Source of the DNA: Rhizobium subbaraonis | Lineage (GTDB): Bacteria > Pseudomonadota > Alphaproteobacteria > Rhizobiales > Rhizobiaceae | NCBI RefSeq assembly: GCF_900220975.1 | Contig: NZ_OBQD01000005.1 | Coordinates: 1 to 64,000, forward strand | Length of the DNA: 64,000 bases | Direction of reading: 5' to 3' | Part shown: piece by piece, positions 55,116 to 64,000 of the stretch | Numbering within the stretch: the first letter of the stretch is position 1 | Layout: each line of letters opens with the position of its first letter | Program-made: the position numbers and the translations under genes | Notes under the pieces: model-generated | Databases searched by the model: none | Seen by the model: the letters and a program-made list of their open reading frames with translations, nothing else | What the model was told of the DNA's origin: nothing

Positions 55116-55504
55116 GCATGGCAAAAGGCATAGAAATCCGGCAGGCGCATTTTCCCGGCAGGGCTCCGATCGACGCCTATGGCAATGGCGGCTTCCGCTT
55201 TGCCGACATGTCGCATCGCGGCTCCCTGCTTTGCCTGCCGTCGGGCATCTACGGCTGGGAAAAGACCGACGCCGCCGGGCTTTCTCCGGCCGATCTGCAG
55301 CGGGTGCTGGACGAGGCCGAGCAGATCGAGGTGCTGCTGGTCGGAACCGGCGCGGAGATCCGGCCGCTTTCGGCAGAGTTGCGCACAGCGCTTCGCGAGC
55401 GCCGCATCAGCTCCGATCCGATGTCGACGGGGGCTGCCGTGCGGACGTTCAATGTGATGCTGGCCGAGTCGCGCGCGGTTGCCGCCGCGCTCATCGCGGT
55501 CTGA
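55112..55504 (+). CDS. Mth938-domain (DUF498) protein
   Basis: 130 residues. Matches the Mth938 fold: IDAYGNGGFRFADMSHRGSL near the start, then IEVLLVGTGAEIRPLSAELR and STGAAVRTFNVMLAESRAVA. The mitochondrial relative NDUFAF3 helps complex I assembly. Here it lies between secDF (ATGA overlap) and a phytoene-synthase-like gene, as in many alphaproteobacteria. Confidence 0.9.
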   Translation: MSMAKGIEIRQAHFPGRAPIDAYGNGGFRFADMSHRGSLLCLPSGIYGWEKTDAAGLSPADLQRVLDEAEQIEVLLVGTGAEIRPLSAELRTALRERRISSDPMSTGAAVRTFNVMLAESRAVAAALIAV

Positions 55505-55531
55505 ACGGCGGCCGGCCGGAACTTTCGGAAA

Positions 55532-56428
55532 ATGCACATGCAACGAACACCAGCCGCTCCGGCGGAGCGTGACGACAGGGGCGCGGCAGCGGCCGACTAC
55601 GCACACTGCCTGGCGGTGCTGCGCGACACCGATCGCGATCGCTACCTGGCCTGCCTGCTGGCGCCGCCTGACAAGCGCGGGCCGCTCGCCGCCCTGTATG
55701 CCTTCAACGCGGAGATCGCCCGCGTCCGCGACGTCGTGCGCGAGCCTTTGCCGGGCGAAATCCGCCTGCAGTGGTGGCGCGATACGCTGGAGGGCACGGG
55801 TGAGGGCGATGCCGCCGCCAATCCGCTTGCCGCCGGCGTTCTTCGCTGCATCACGGAACATCGGCTGCCGGTCGCGGTTCTGACGGACATGATCGAGGCA
55901 CGGATATTCGATCTCTACGACGACCCCATGCCCGACCGCGCAGCACTCGAGGGATATGCCGGCGAGACCGCCTCTGCGCTGATCCAGCTTGCAAGCCTCG
56001 TCCTCAATCCGGAGAAAGCCCCGCAGTCGGCTGACGTCGCCGGCCATGCCGGCGTGGCGCAGGCGATCGCCGGGATCCTGCTGCTGCTGCCGCTCCACCG
56101 CCGCCGCGGTCAGATTTATATCCCCGCCGACCTGCTGGAGGCGACCGGGCTGGGCGCGGAGGGACTTCTGGCCGGCACGGATCGCGCGCGCGCCGCGAGC
56201 ACGGTCGAGGCGTTTGCCGGCCTTGGCCGGGAGCATTTGAAGAAGGCTGCTGCCGCGGGCAAGGTGGCTCCGGAGAACCGGGCCGCTTTCCTCCCCGTGG
56301 CAATGGCGCGACATGTGTTTGACCGGGCAGAAAAGGCCGGCGCCCGCGCGCTGGACCACGCTGTCGTGCCGCCGCAATGGCGCCGCCAGTGGTGGATGTG
56401 GCGGCTGATGCGCACCGGCCGCTTCTGA
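55532..56428 (+). CDS. Phytoene/squalene synthase-family protein (NDUFAF6-like)
   Basis: 298 residues. ALYAFNAEIARVRDVVREPL and EIRLQWWRDTLEG correspond to the first Asp-rich region of squalene/phytoene synthases, but in degraded form: the DxxxD of true enzymes is not kept. YDDPMPDRAALEGYAGETAS is the second conserved segment. This group is usually next to the Mth938 protein and its relatives (NDUFAF6) assist complex I assembly, so an assembly role is at least as likely as isoprenoid synthesis. Met 55538 is an alternative start. Confidence 0.8.
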   Translation: MHMQRTPAAPAERDDRGAAAADYAHCLAVLRDTDRDRYLACLLAPPDKRGPLAALYAFNAEIARVRDVVREPLPGEIRLQWWRDTLEGTGEGDAAANPLAAGVLRCITEHRLPVAVLTDMIEARIFDLYDDPMPDRAALEGYAGETASALIQLASLVLNPEKAPQSADVAGHAGVAQAIAGILLLLPLHRRRGQIYIPADLLEATGLGAEGLLAGTDRARAASTVEAFAGLGREHLKKAAAAGKVAPENRAAFLPVAMARHVFDRAEKAGARALDHAVVPPQWRRQWWMWRLMRTGRF

Positions 56429-56594
56429 TGCGGGATCTCGAACTTCGTCTCGGCTGCACGATTTCCTGCTGAATGACAGCTAATCGCCAGCGAACGGCCG
56501 GGGAACAAAGGCCGGCGCGCGCCGGACGCAAAACTGGCGCAAGCTCCGTTCGATAGACAGGGTGCGTTCAATGCGACCCGCGGAAGGACGCGAA

Positions 56595-57050
56595 ATGATC
56601 TGGACTGTCGTCATTGCCTGCCTGGCGCTTGCCGTCTTCGTCTATATGCGTGCCCAGCGGCGCGCGCAGTCGCAGTCCCCGACCAGCGATACCGGCCTTG
56701 CGATCGTGGAGTTCGGCCGGGCCTATCCGAGCGAGGCCATCCGCGAGGTCATCAGCACCGCTGACGGCAACAACGTCTTCCTGCGCCTCCATGACGGCAA
56801 GGTCGGCTGCATGCGCGCGCAGCGCCAGCACTATGCCAGCCATCTGATCGAACCCGGCAGCGTGACCGTCCACAACAGCCCGACGGGCAAGGGCCTGCTG
56901 ATCGATTTCCAGGACAGGTCTGAGGATAGCGTCAGCTTCGAATTCCGCAGCAGCGTCGAGGCCGCGGAAGTTTCGCTGTGGCTGTTGGGCAGCCTTCTGC
57001 CGGTAGCCGGCATCGACGAATCGCCCCGCGCCATCCAGGGCGACGGCTGA
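56595..57050 (+). CDS. Hypothetical membrane-anchored protein
   Basis: 151 residues from ATG 56595 (MIWTVVIACLALAVFVYMRA), with a strong GGAAGGA site; one N-terminal membrane helix and a soluble beta-rich domain (GLAIVEFGRAYPSEAIREVI, then IEPGSVTVHNSPTGKGLLID). No known family. Possibly a conserved rhizobial protein. Confidence 0.65.
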   Translation: MIWTVVIACLALAVFVYMRAQRRAQSQSPTSDTGLAIVEFGRAYPSEAIREVISTADGNNVFLRLHDGKVGCMRAQRQHYASHLIEPGSVTVHNSPTGKGLLIDFQDRSEDSVSFEFRSSVEAAEVSLWLLGSLLPVAGIDESPRAIQGDG

Positions 57051-57205
57051 ATCGCCAGTTCGTCGCACGCAAAAGTACACAGCGGTTTTGCGACAACCAC
57101 ATGCGTGAACTCAAAGGCATCGCGGGCGAAAATCCGCCGCGGGTCTGCGCTAAAGATATGCGGCACAGCAAGCGCCTGGACCGGTTCGGAAAGATCCGGC
57201 CCGCC

Positions 57206-58621
57206 TTACCCTGATGACGCCAGCCAGCGGCGGCAGTCTTCCAGGGCGCGCGCGGCCAGGGCCTGCTTCTTGGCTGTTGCCTTTTCCTTGCCGCGGAAGC
57301 GCTTGACGCCTTCCGGCTTGACGATGGATCCCGCCTCGAGCTCGGGAAACAAGCCGAAGTTGATGTTCATCGGCTGGAACGAGCGCTTGCCCGGCTCGTC
57401 GTTCGACATGATGTGGCCGCCGGTGATGTGGTTCAGCAACGCGCCGAAGGCCGAGGTCACCGGCGGCAGCGACACGCTCTGGCCGAGACGTTCGGAGGCG
57501 GCGAACCGTCCTGCCAGTAGCCCGATGCTGGCGCTTTCGACATAGCCCTCGCAGCCGGTGATCTGGCCGGCAAAACGCAGGCCCGGTCGGCCCTTCAGCG
57601 TCAGCGAGGAATCGAGCAGGACAGGCGATTGCAGATAGGTGTTGCGGTGCAGGCCGCCGAGCCGCGCGAATTCCGCGTTCTCGAGCCCCGGTATCATCCG
57701 GAAGATTTCGCCCTGCGCGCCGTATTTCAGCTTCGTCTGGAAGCCGACCATGTTGTAGAGCGTGCCCAGCGCGTTGTCCTGGCGAAGCTGGACGACCGCA
57801 TAGGCCTTGACCGACGGGTTGTGCGCATTGGTCAGGCCCATCGGTTTCATCGGACCGTGGCGCAACGTCTCGCGGCCACGCTCGGCCATCACCTCGATCG
57901 GCAGGCAGCCGTCGAAATAGGGCGTGCCTTCCCACTCCTTGAAGCCGGTCGTGTCGGCGGCGATCAGCGCATCGACGAAGGCGTTGTACTGCGCCTCGTC
58001 CATCGGGCAGTTGATGTAGTCCTTGCCCGTGCCGCCGGGGCCGACCTTGTCGTAGCGCGACTGGTACCAGCAGATGTCCATGTCGATCGAGTGCCTGTGC
58101 ACGATCGGCGCGATCGCATCGAAAAAGGCAAGCGCATCCGCGCCCGTCCGTTCCTGGATCGCGGCTGCGAGGTCGGGTGCCGTCAGCGGCCCGGTGGCGA
58201 TGATCGCCTGGTCCCACTCCTGCGGCGGCAGGCCCTTGATCTCCTCGCGAACCACCGTGATCAGCGGGTGCCCCTCGATCGCAGCGGTAACGGCGGCGGA
58301 GAAACCCTCGCGGTCGACGGCCAGTGCGCCGCCTGCCGGCACCTGGTTCGCGTCGGCAGAGCGCATGATCAGCGATCCGGCAAGCCGCATCTCGGCATGA
58401 ATCACGCCGACTGCATTGCTCGTTGCGTCGTCGGAGCGGAAGGAATTCGAACATACGAGCTCGGCCAGCCCGTCCGTCTTGTGGGCATCTGTGCCGCGCA
58501 CGCCGCGCATTTCGTGCAGGATGACGGGAATGCCGCGCTCGGCGATCTGCCAGGCGGCCTCGCTGCCGGCAAGACCGCCGCCAATGATGTGGATGGGGGT
58601 ATGGGAGGAAGTGTTCGTCAT
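57206..58621 (-). CDS. trmFO: tRNA uridine-54 methyltransferase TrmFO
   Basis: 471 residues from the Met at 58621 ([20 protein letters not shown]); Met 58633 and 58657 are alternatives. FAD-binding [16 protein letters not shown], the conserved [18 protein letters not shown] with catalytic Cys, and the second motif [15 protein letters not shown], which carries a conserved Cys; [20 protein letters not shown] follows. Uses methylene-tetrahydrofolate and FADH2 to make m5U54 in tRNA. Confidence 0.95.
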   Translation of the reverse strand: MTNTSSHTPIHIIGGGLAGSEAAWQIAERGIPVILHEMRGVRGTDAHKTDGLAELVCSNSFRSDDATSNAVGVIHAEMRLAGSLIMRSADANQVPAGGALAVDREGFSAAVTAAIEGHPLITVVREEIKGLPPQEWDQAIIATGPLTAPDLAAAIQERTGADALAFFDAIAPIVHRHSIDMDICWYQSRYDKVGPGGTGKDYINCPMDEAQYNAFVDALIAADTTGFKEWEGTPYFDGCLPIEVMAERGRETLRHGPMKPMGLTNAHNPSVKAYAVVQLRQDNALGTLYNMVGFQTKLKYGAQGEIFRMIPGLENAEFARLGGLHRNTYLQSPVLLDSSLTLKGRPGLRFAGQITGCEGYVESASIGLLAGRFAASERLGQSVSLPPVTSAFGALLNHITGGHIMSNDEPGKRSFQPMNINFGLFPELEAGSIVKPEGVKRFRGKEKATAKKQALAARALEDCRRWLASSG

Positions 58622-58666
58622 GGGCGGCTGCATATCACGCGCGTGTTGCGCTTCCAATCGCCGGAA

Positions 58667-58693
58667 TCAAAAACGGCACCGTTTGGTGCCGTT
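58667..58693 (-). terminator. Terminator of the distal DUF1127 gene
   Basis: On the minus strand AACGGCACC pairs with GGTGCCGTT and is followed by TTT; lies 57-83 bp past the stop at 58750. Confidence 0.8.
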
Positions 58694-58749
58694 CGATGCG
58701 TCGCGCAATAGCCGGGGCGGCAAGCCTTGCGGCGCCGCCAGCCCGGCGA

Positions 58750-58893
58750 TTAGCGGAAGGAACGTGCCGCGATGCCGCGGATGTCGTAGCGGGTGAGGCC
58801 GATGTCCGACAGCGTATGGGAGGAAAGGTTGCCGAGTTCGCTGAGGGTGCGGCGGTAGCTGAGCCAGTTCTTTGCAAGGCGGATCGGGTTCAT
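58750..58893 (-). CDS. DUF1127 micro-protein, copy 1
   Basis: 47 residues: MNPIRLAKNWLSYRRTLSEL, then LSSHTLSDIGLTRYDIRGIA and an Arg-rich end. The start at 58893 has AGGAGA; the frame further upstream is not supported. Such arginine-rich DUF1127 proteins in alphaproteobacteria are small regulators, in Rhodobacter linked to RNA binding and sRNA processing. Lies between two terminators. Confidence 0.85.
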   Translation of the reverse strand: MNPIRLAKNWLSYRRTLSELGNLSSHTLSDIGLTRYDIRGIAARSFR

Positions 58894-59167
58894 GACAGGT
58901 CTCCTGAAGGGATTGGGCGGGACGACTGCGTCCTCGTCTGTTGCCCTGTATTTACTCCTTTCCCTGTCAATGGTGCAGTGCAAAGAAAATGCAGCTGCTA
59001 TGCAATTGTGCAATTAGATGAATATAAAATATGCATATACTTGCCCGGATCGAAAAATGAGCAAACGCTGAACCGGTTGTATCCATTGATTTCCGGCAGG
59101 TTTGTGCCCGCATGAGCCGGCCCGCACGCCGCCCCTTCATCGCTGCCCGGGAGCGGGGCCTGGCGAA

Positions 59168-59206
59168 CAAAAAGAAACGCCTCCCGGAGTGCTCCGGAAG
59201 GCGTTT
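59168..59206 (-). terminator. Terminator of the proximal DUF1127 gene
   Basis: On the minus strand AACGCCTTCCGGAG folds with CTCCGGGAGGCGTT-type sequence and is followed by TCTTTTTG. Confidence 0.8.
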
Positions 59207-59236
59207 GAGCCGGACCGCTGGTTTGCCGGCGAAGGC

Positions 59237-59380
59237 TTAGCGGACGGCTTCGCGTGCGACGCGGCGGATGTCCGAGCGGCCGATGCCGAGGTCGTTCAGT
59301 TCGCGGTCGCTCATGCGGCCGAGTTCGGTGACGGTCTGACGGTACTTGCGCCAGTTGTTGAACGAGTGTGCGAAGTTCAT
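59237..59380 (-). CDS. DUF1127 micro-protein, copy 2
   Basis: 47 residues, start at 59380 with AGGAAGGGG upstream: MNFAHSFNNWRKYRQTVTEL, then GRMSDRELNDLGIGRSDIRR and ends VAREAVR. This is the canonical DUF1127 pattern with the LxDIG(I/L)xRxDI core. It is the first gene downstream of the three sRNA units on the same strand (gap about 215 bp). Confidence 0.85.
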   Translation of the reverse strand: MNFAHSFNNWRKYRQTVTELGRMSDRELNDLGIGRSDIRRVAREAVR

Positions 59381-59594
59381 GGTCGTACCCCTTCCTGGGT
59401 TTCGATGCCGGCGGCCCCTAGCGGCGCCGGCCCTGATCTGATGGCTGGAATATACGTCCGGAAGGCCTTGAATTACAGCGATATTGCAGAATGGCAGCCA
59501 TGCTGTTTGCGCATGTCAAGGGAAAAGTGCGCTGAAATTCTGATCAGGATCGCCCCCGATGTCTGGATGCGTCGGCGAACTGATGCAGCGCGGA

Positions 59595-59722
59595 AAAAGA
59601 AAACGCCCGCCGGGGGAGGAGATCCGGCGGGCGCATATCCTGATTGGCAACGTTGGGAGGAGGAGTTGTCACCAATCGCATCGGGCTTGGCTGGGAGGAG
59701 GAGTGCCATGCCCGACTGATGG
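59595..59722 (-). ncRNA. alpha-r14 / cuckoo-type sRNA, copy A
   Basis: On the minus strand three hairpins, each with a loop holding CTCCTCCC or CCTCCTCCC. The last (59633-59604, CGCCCGCCGG / CCGGCGGGCG) is followed by TTTTCTTTTT and forms the terminator. The second has paired ATTGG...CCAAT arms and the first TCGGGC...GCCCGA arms. Structure and motif fit the rhizobial alpha-r14 (NfeR1) family of trans-acting sRNAs, whose loop motif matches the Shine-Dalgarno region. The 5' end is estimated. Confidence 0.82.
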
Positions 59723-59910
59723 TGTTTCTATCTGGTCTCCGGCTGACTCGGAAGTTTGTAGTTTGAATACCACCAATGCATCCTTTGCATGGCTCATGCG
59801 CTTGCGGGGCAAGATATCGGATTGAACTGCACATTGATTGTGCAAATCTGTCGTTGCAGCCAGGAATGAAGAAGGGATGGTGTCCTCGCAACGCATGGCG
59901 CCGGAATCGA

Positions 59911-60030
59911 TACGCCCGCCGGGGGAGGAGGTCCGGCGGGCGTTTATCCTGATTGACAACTTGGGAGGAGGAGTGTTGCCAATCGCATCGGGTCTGGCTG
60001 GGAGGAGGAGTGCCGCGCCCGATTGATGAT
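59911..60030 (-). ncRNA. alpha-r14 / cuckoo-type sRNA, copy B
   Basis: Nearly the same sequence as copy A, all three hairpins and anti-SD loops kept (stems at 59913-59922/59933-59942 for the last). After the last stem the minus strand reads TATCGATTCC, so no U-tract follows. A TATAAA box lies on the minus strand just upstream of the 5' end (about 60033-60040). 5' end estimated. Confidence 0.75.
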
Positions 60031-60210
60031 TTGTTTATAGCCGTTCCCGTTCGCCGGGGGTAGCTGCCGCGCAGAATAGCAGCAATGCAAAAACATCATG
60101 GCTTGGCGCCATTTATGCCTGATTCGATGTGCAGATGCACAAAAAGCGCGCAACGCGGCGCTGTCAGCCTCGTTCAGCGGGAGCCGCTATCACAAATTCG
60201 CATCGAGGGG

Positions 60211-60345
60211 AGAAAAACAATAACGCCCGCCGGGGGAGGAGATCCGGCGGGCGTCATTTGGGATGATTGGCAACTGGGAGGAGGAGTGTTGCCAATCGTA
60301 TCGAAGAGGCGCTGGGAGGAGGAGTGCGCCGCTTCGAATTCTGTC
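60211..60345 (-). ncRNA. alpha-r14 / cuckoo-type sRNA, copy C
   Basis: Same plan. Last stem at 60224-60233/60244-60253, followed on the minus strand by a U-rich tail (TTATTGTTTTT). The middle hairpin is a perfect ATTGGCAAC/GTTGCCAAT. The first hairpin has other stem bases than copies A and B (TCGAAG...GGCGC / GCGCC...CTTCGA) but keeps the anti-SD loop. 5' end estimated. Confidence 0.78.
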
Positions 60346-60786
60346 AGCTGCCTTTCGGCTGCCGGGTCTCTCCGAATTTTCATCCGGGCGGCTGACCGTC
60401 GCCGCTTCGACAATTTCCCGTCGCCGTAGTCTGGCGCCCTTGGATCCTGTCGCTTCGGATCATCCCCGATCCGATGATTTCAATATAGTCCGACAAATCG
60501 GATTTGTGCAGTGCAATATGAGCATGGATGATATGCGCCGAATGCATGCCCTTTCTCTTTGCCGATTTATGCATCGATCACGCTACCCGACGCACATTTG
60601 ATGCTGCCTCGGGCCAGTTTCAAGGCGGAAGGCGTCGTGAAAGTCGCTATTTTGTCCGACAAATGGAAAATCACGCTGATTTTGCGTTTCGTCATGCTTT
60701 TGCGGTTTCCCGTTCGCTTTCGCTTGACTTCGGAAAAACAGCTTGCACGACTGCTTCGCGAGGCGACGTTTGGGGGGGAGGTGGCG

Positions 60787-61896
60787 ATGTACCGGGGGCG
60801 GCTGGAACGGGATCTGAACGGCTGGGCTGCGAAAGGGCTTCTCGATCCGGCCATCGTTCCCACGTTGCTGGCCGACTACGACCAGCGCGAGAGCGCTTTC
60901 AGTCTGGGCCGGGTCTTGATGGCAATGGCTGCCTTGTTGATCGGCGGCGCAGTCGTCCTGCTGATCGCCGCCAACTGGGAGGCCATTCCTCGTGTTGCGC
61001 GGCTGGTCGGCATCGTCGCGCTCATCTGGTCCGCCTATCTCAATGCAGCATACTGGAAGTCGCGCAATTCGCCCCGCCTATCGGAGGCTTCGCTCGTGGC
61101 GGGGCTGTTGTTTTTCGGCGGCGGCATCGCGCTTGTGGGGCAGATGTACCATCTGTCGGGTGATTCGACTGAAGCTGCCATCGTCTGGTTTATCGGTGCA
61201 GTGCTTACCGCGGTTCTCTTCCGGTCCTCGGCTGCCACCGCCGTCTGCGGCTTTCTGGCGTTCGTCGTCGCAGGAACGGAGTGGTCCGAAAGCTTCGCCC
61301 TGCGCAACAACCTTCTGCTCTGGCTGATGCCGGCCATGGCCGCCGTCGTCATCGGTCTCGTCCGCTTCACCGGTGCGGGCCGCACACGGCATCTGGCTTA
61401 CCTGCTGATGGTATGCTGGGTACTCATTCTATATGGGCGGCACGAGGCGCCGTTAACGGCCCTCGTGGTCGCGGCGGCGGGCGGGGTCTGCTATCTGCTC
61501 GCAGCACTGCCGGCGTCGCCCCTGTACCGGCTGGCCCGCAATGCCGGCGCCGCGCCGTCCTTCTATTCCTTCCTGCTTCTGATGATGGGCCTCCTTCTGC
61601 TGCATTTCGATGTGGAAGGCCTCTTGGAACAGGTCGTTCTCGGCGTCGCCACGCTGGTTGCGGCGATCGCCGGGCTTTTCCTTTCCGGGCGCGACAACGG
61701 TGCGGTGCGTTATCTGGCCTATGCGGCCTTTGCCGCCGAAACGCTCTATCTCTCGTCGGAGACGCTCGGCACCATCCTCGGCACCTCGGGCTTCTTCATG
61801 ATCTCCGGCCTCGTGGTCGCGCTGGTCGCCTGGGTCGTCGTCCGTCTGGAGCGACGGTTTTCGGCGCGCAGCGGCGTGGCGGAGGCGGGACGATGA
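60787..61896 (+). CDS. DUF2157 multi-pass membrane protein
   Basis: 369 residues from ATG 60787 (MYRGRLERDLNGWAAKGLLD), with GGGGGAGG upstream; the longer frame at 60559 is not supported. N-terminal DUF2157 segment with LNGWAAKGLLDPAIVPTLLA, then about ten membrane helices. Overlaps the following gene by ATGA; the two are a common pair, function unknown. Confidence 0.88.
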   Translation: MYRGRLERDLNGWAAKGLLDPAIVPTLLADYDQRESAFSLGRVLMAMAALLIGGAVVLLIAANWEAIPRVARLVGIVALIWSAYLNAAYWKSRNSPRLSEASLVAGLLFFGGGIALVGQMYHLSGDSTEAAIVWFIGAVLTAVLFRSSAATAVCGFLAFVVAGTEWSESFALRNNLLLWLMPAMAAVVIGLVRFTGAGRTRHLAYLLMVCWVLILYGRHEAPLTALVVAAAGGVCYLLAALPASPLYRLARNAGAAPSFYSFLLLMMGLLLLHFDVEGLLEQVVLGVATLVAAIAGLFLSGRDNGAVRYLAYAAFAAETLYLSSETLGTILGTSGFFMISGLVVALVAWVVVRLERRFSARSGVAEAGR

Positions 61897-62486
61897 CGAA
61901 TTCCGTGATGGCATGGCGAATTTCGCCGTTCGTGGCCGCGGTAATGGCGGCGTTGATCCAGACGGCGGTCCTCGGCTACATGGTCGAAAGTCGTGCTACG
62001 ATCCTGAGGAATGGTGTCGAGGTCCGGCTGAAAACGGTACCGGTCGATCCGCGTGATCTGATGCGCGGCGACTATGTGACATTGAGCTATCCGATGTCGC
62101 GCATCGACGGCGCGCTCGTGGAAGGCGAAGTGCCGAAGGTGTCCGGTCGGCACTTGTTGTTCGTCCGTCTTGCGCCAGGCCCCGACGGTCTTTGGGACGC
62201 CAGGGAAGCCTCCTTCGAGGCGCTGCCTGCGGTGTCCGGAACGGTCGTGGTGCGAACCTTGCCCTTTGAATTCTATGCCGGCAGCGATGGCGCCGTCGGC
62301 GATTTCATTTCAGTCACCTACGGCATCGAGCGCTTCTATGTTCCCGAGGGCGAGGGCAGGGTGCTGGAAACCGCCCGGAACGCGCAGGCGCTGGAAGTCG
62401 TCGCCCGCGTTTCGCCGCAAGGACAGATGCAGGTGCGCCAGATCCTCCTGAACGGCGCACCGGCCTACGACGAGCCGCTCTACTGA
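61893..62486 (+). CDS. GDYXXLXY-domain protein
   Basis: 197 residues. One N-terminal membrane helix (FVAAVMAALIQTAVLGYMV), then the family signature PVDPRDLMRGDYVTLSYPMS (GDYVTLSY). The rest is beta-rich and probably periplasmic. Translationally coupled to the DUF2157 gene. Function unknown. Confidence 0.88.
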   Translation: MTNSVMAWRISPFVAAVMAALIQTAVLGYMVESRATILRNGVEVRLKTVPVDPRDLMRGDYVTLSYPMSRIDGALVEGEVPKVSGRHLLFVRLAPGPDGLWDAREASFEALPAVSGTVVVRTLPFEFYAGSDGAVGDFISVTYGIERFYVPEGEGRVLETARNAQALEVVARVSPQGQMQVRQILLNGAPAYDEPLY

Positions 62487-62647
62487 GGGGGCGCCATTGC
62501 AGGGCGCGCCCGGACAATCGCATTGCCCGGTTGAACCCGGGTTTAGGCGGCGGACAGTCCCAATCCATGACAGCCCCCAATGTATGACGGCATGGACGAC
62601 TGCCGCGCTTGACCTTCATCGACCGTCGTGACATATCGCCCACCAAC

Positions 62648-62731
62648 GCGGGTATGGCGGAATTGGTAGACGCACTTGGTTTAGGTCCAAGCGCCAAAAG
62701 CGTGGGAGTTCGAGTCTCTCTACCCGCACCA
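62648..62731 (+). tRNA. tRNA-Leu (TAG)
   Basis: Acceptor GCGGGTA pairs with TACCCGC; anticodon stem CTTGG / CCAAG around TTTAGGT (anticodon TAG); long variable arm typical of tRNA-Leu; encoded CCA at 62729-62731. Confidence 0.95.
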
Positions 62732-63005
62732 CAAACCGAGGCATGGCGGATCGGCCGGGCCGACGGAATGCCGTCTTGCCAAGCGTATCTCCAGAAAGAG
62801 GTGCGTGGCGCAGACGAAGAATTTGGCGCATGATGTTCCTTCGGAGCGGTTTGAGCGAAGGATGCGTGCGTCTTAGCGCCATTTTGCTTGCCAAAAGGCC
62901 ATTGATGACAGTAAAGCCACTCCCGGCAAATGGACCCGGAGGGGTGCTCGCCGATAGAGCCGGTCTCCGGCCGGGGCACCGCCAAATCGAAATGAAGGTT
63001 TGAAC

Positions 63006-64000
63006 ATGCAGGTAATCGAAACGCTCGCTGAAGGGCTGAAGCGCGAACTCAAGGTCGTCATTCCGGCCAAGGACATGGAAGCCCAGATGAACGAACGCCT
63101 GGCCGATGCCAAGGATCGCGTTCGCATCAACGGCTTCCGTCCGGGCAAGGTTCCGGTCGCTCACCTTAAGAAGGTCTACGGCAAGTCGATCATGGCCGAT
63201 CTCGTCAACGAGATCATCCGCGACCGTCCGACCGCGATCCTGTCCGAGCGCGGCGAAAAGTCGGCGACCCAGCCCGAAATCGCCATGACCGAGGACCAGG
63301 ACGAGGCGGAGAAGATTCTCGCAGCCGAAGCCGACCTCGAGTTCACCCTGTCCTACGAGATCATCCCGGCGATCGAGCTGAAGGACGCCTCGGGCATCAA
63401 GATCACCCGCGAAGTCGTCGCCATCGACGACAAGGAAGTCGACGATCAGATCCTGAAGATCGCCGAAAGCGCCCGTTCCTACGAGACCAAGAAGGGCAAG
63501 GCCGCCGAGGGCGACCGCGTCACCATGGACTATCTCGGCAAGGTCGACGGTGAAGCCTTCGACGGCGGCAAGGACGAGGACGCCGAACTCGTCATCGGTT
63601 CCAACCGCTTCATCCCGGGCTTCGAGGACCAGCTGGTCGGCGTCAAGGCTGGCGACGAAAAGGTCCTCACCGTAACCTTCCCGGCCGACTACCCTGCGGC
63701 ACATCTCGCCGGCAAGGAAGCGACCTTCGACGTCAAGGTGAAGGATGTCGCAGCCCCGGGTGAGGTCACCATCGACGACGAACTGGCCAAGAAGCTTGGC
63801 CTGGAATCCGCCGAGCGCCTGCGCGAAGTCGTGCGCGGCCAGATCGAAAGCCAGTACGGCTCGGTCACCCGCCAGAAGATCAAGCGCCAGATTCTCGACC
63901 AGCTTGACGAACTCTACAAGTTCGACACGCCGCAGCGTCTCGTCGATGCCGAGTTCGAAAACATCTGGCGCCAGGTCAACACCGACCTGCAGCAGGCCGG
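63006..64000 (+). CDS. tig: Trigger factor, 5' part
   Basis: Starts at ATG 63006 ([20 protein letters not shown]) and is cut by the right edge after 331 full codons. The N-terminal ribosome-binding domain has the signature [10 protein letters not shown]. The FKBP-type domain follows ([40 protein letters not shown]), then the start of the C-terminal chaperone domain. A ribosome-associated folding helper; full length would be about 490 residues. Confidence 0.95.
   Translation, partial: MQVIETLAEGLKRELKVVIPAKDMEAQMNERLADAKDRVRINGFRPGKVPVAHLKKVYGKSIMADLVNEIIRDRPTAILSERGEKSATQPEIAMTEDQDEAEKILAAEADLEFTLSYEIIPAIELKDASGIKITREVVAIDDKEVDDQILKIAESARSYETKKGKAAEGDRVTMDYLGKVDGEAFDGGKDEDAELVIGSNRFIPGFEDQLVGVKAGDEKVLTVTFPADYPAAHLAGKEATFDVKVKDVAAPGEVTIDDELAKKLGLESAERLREVVRGQIESQYGSVTRQKIKRQILDQLDELYKFDTPQRLVDAEFENIWRQVNTDLQQA

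Noticed and set aside
59604-60345. Repeated GGGAGGAGGAG-containing blocks taken as a CRISPR array
   Set aside because: Units are about 120 bp, highly structured and have no unique spacers of constant length; they fit sRNA genes instead.

Overview
The window looks like a chromosomal segment of an alphaproteobacterium of the Hyphomicrobiales, most likely a Rhizobiaceae member close to Rhizobium, Sinorhizobium/Ensifer or Shinella. The pointers are an ExoR-type Sel1 regulator beside xthA, a PopZ-like DUF2497 protein upstream of valS, fused SecDF, the scpAB-tatABC-serS-surE-pcm-nlpD order, and three sRNA genes that fit the rhizobial alpha-r14 (NfeR1) family. No species call can be made from the sequence alone.

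Layout. 1-1300: small, compactly packed, phage-like genes, with a partial membrane/coiled-coil gene cut by the left edge. 1515-2397: tRNA-Cys, a small membrane protein gene and tRNA-Asn. 2384-9614: a 7.2-kb integrated element in the 3' end of tRNA-Asn. It has 22-bp att repeats (20/22 identical), candidate arm-type sites near both ends, a tyrosine recombinase with an altered catalytic box, a serine recombinase, a possible HUH-type Rep protein, two proteins with HEPN-like Rx4-6H motifs, and several unknown small genes. Between its genes lie a 45-bp copy of part of its own integrase gene and a 39-bp hairpin repeat. 9782-17634: XRE regulator translationally coupled to photolyase, then cysK-alaX-sseA-GNAT (sulfur and cysteine metabolism), an OmpA-like protein, an APH-like kinase, a DUF1203 protein and a lipoprotein. 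17871-23065: RTX protein, exbBD behind a possible iron operator, a PCMT-like gene and tolC. 23245-34330: popZ-like, valS, a frameshifted FadL/OmpP1 gene, exoR, xthA, an NCS2 nucleobase permease, erpA and dgt. 34398-58621: a long housekeeping run: argS, a very large SPOR-domain protein, nagZ, scpAB, an ABC ATPase, tatABC, serS, surE, pcm, a degenerate LytM/NlpD protein, a DUF815 ATPase, yajC-secDF, a phytoene-synthase-like gene and trmFO. 58750-60345: two DUF1127 micro-genes followed upstream by three tandem copies of a structured sRNA on the minus strand. 60787-64000: DUF2157 and GDYXXLXY membrane proteins, tRNA-Leu and the 5' part of tig.

How it fits together. Most of the window is a chromosomal backbone for translation (valS, argS, serS, trmFO, tRNAs), envelope and cell division (SPOR protein, nagZ, NlpD-like protein, tat, sec, tolC, exbBD) and chromosome segregation (scpAB, popZ). 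Two places stand out. One is the tRNA-Asn island, which could be a degraded or mobilisable element carrying toxin- or defence-like HEPN candidates. The other is the DUF1127 plus triple sRNA locus, whose loops each expose an anti-Shine-Dalgarno motif (CCUCCUCCC) and so predict broad translational control.
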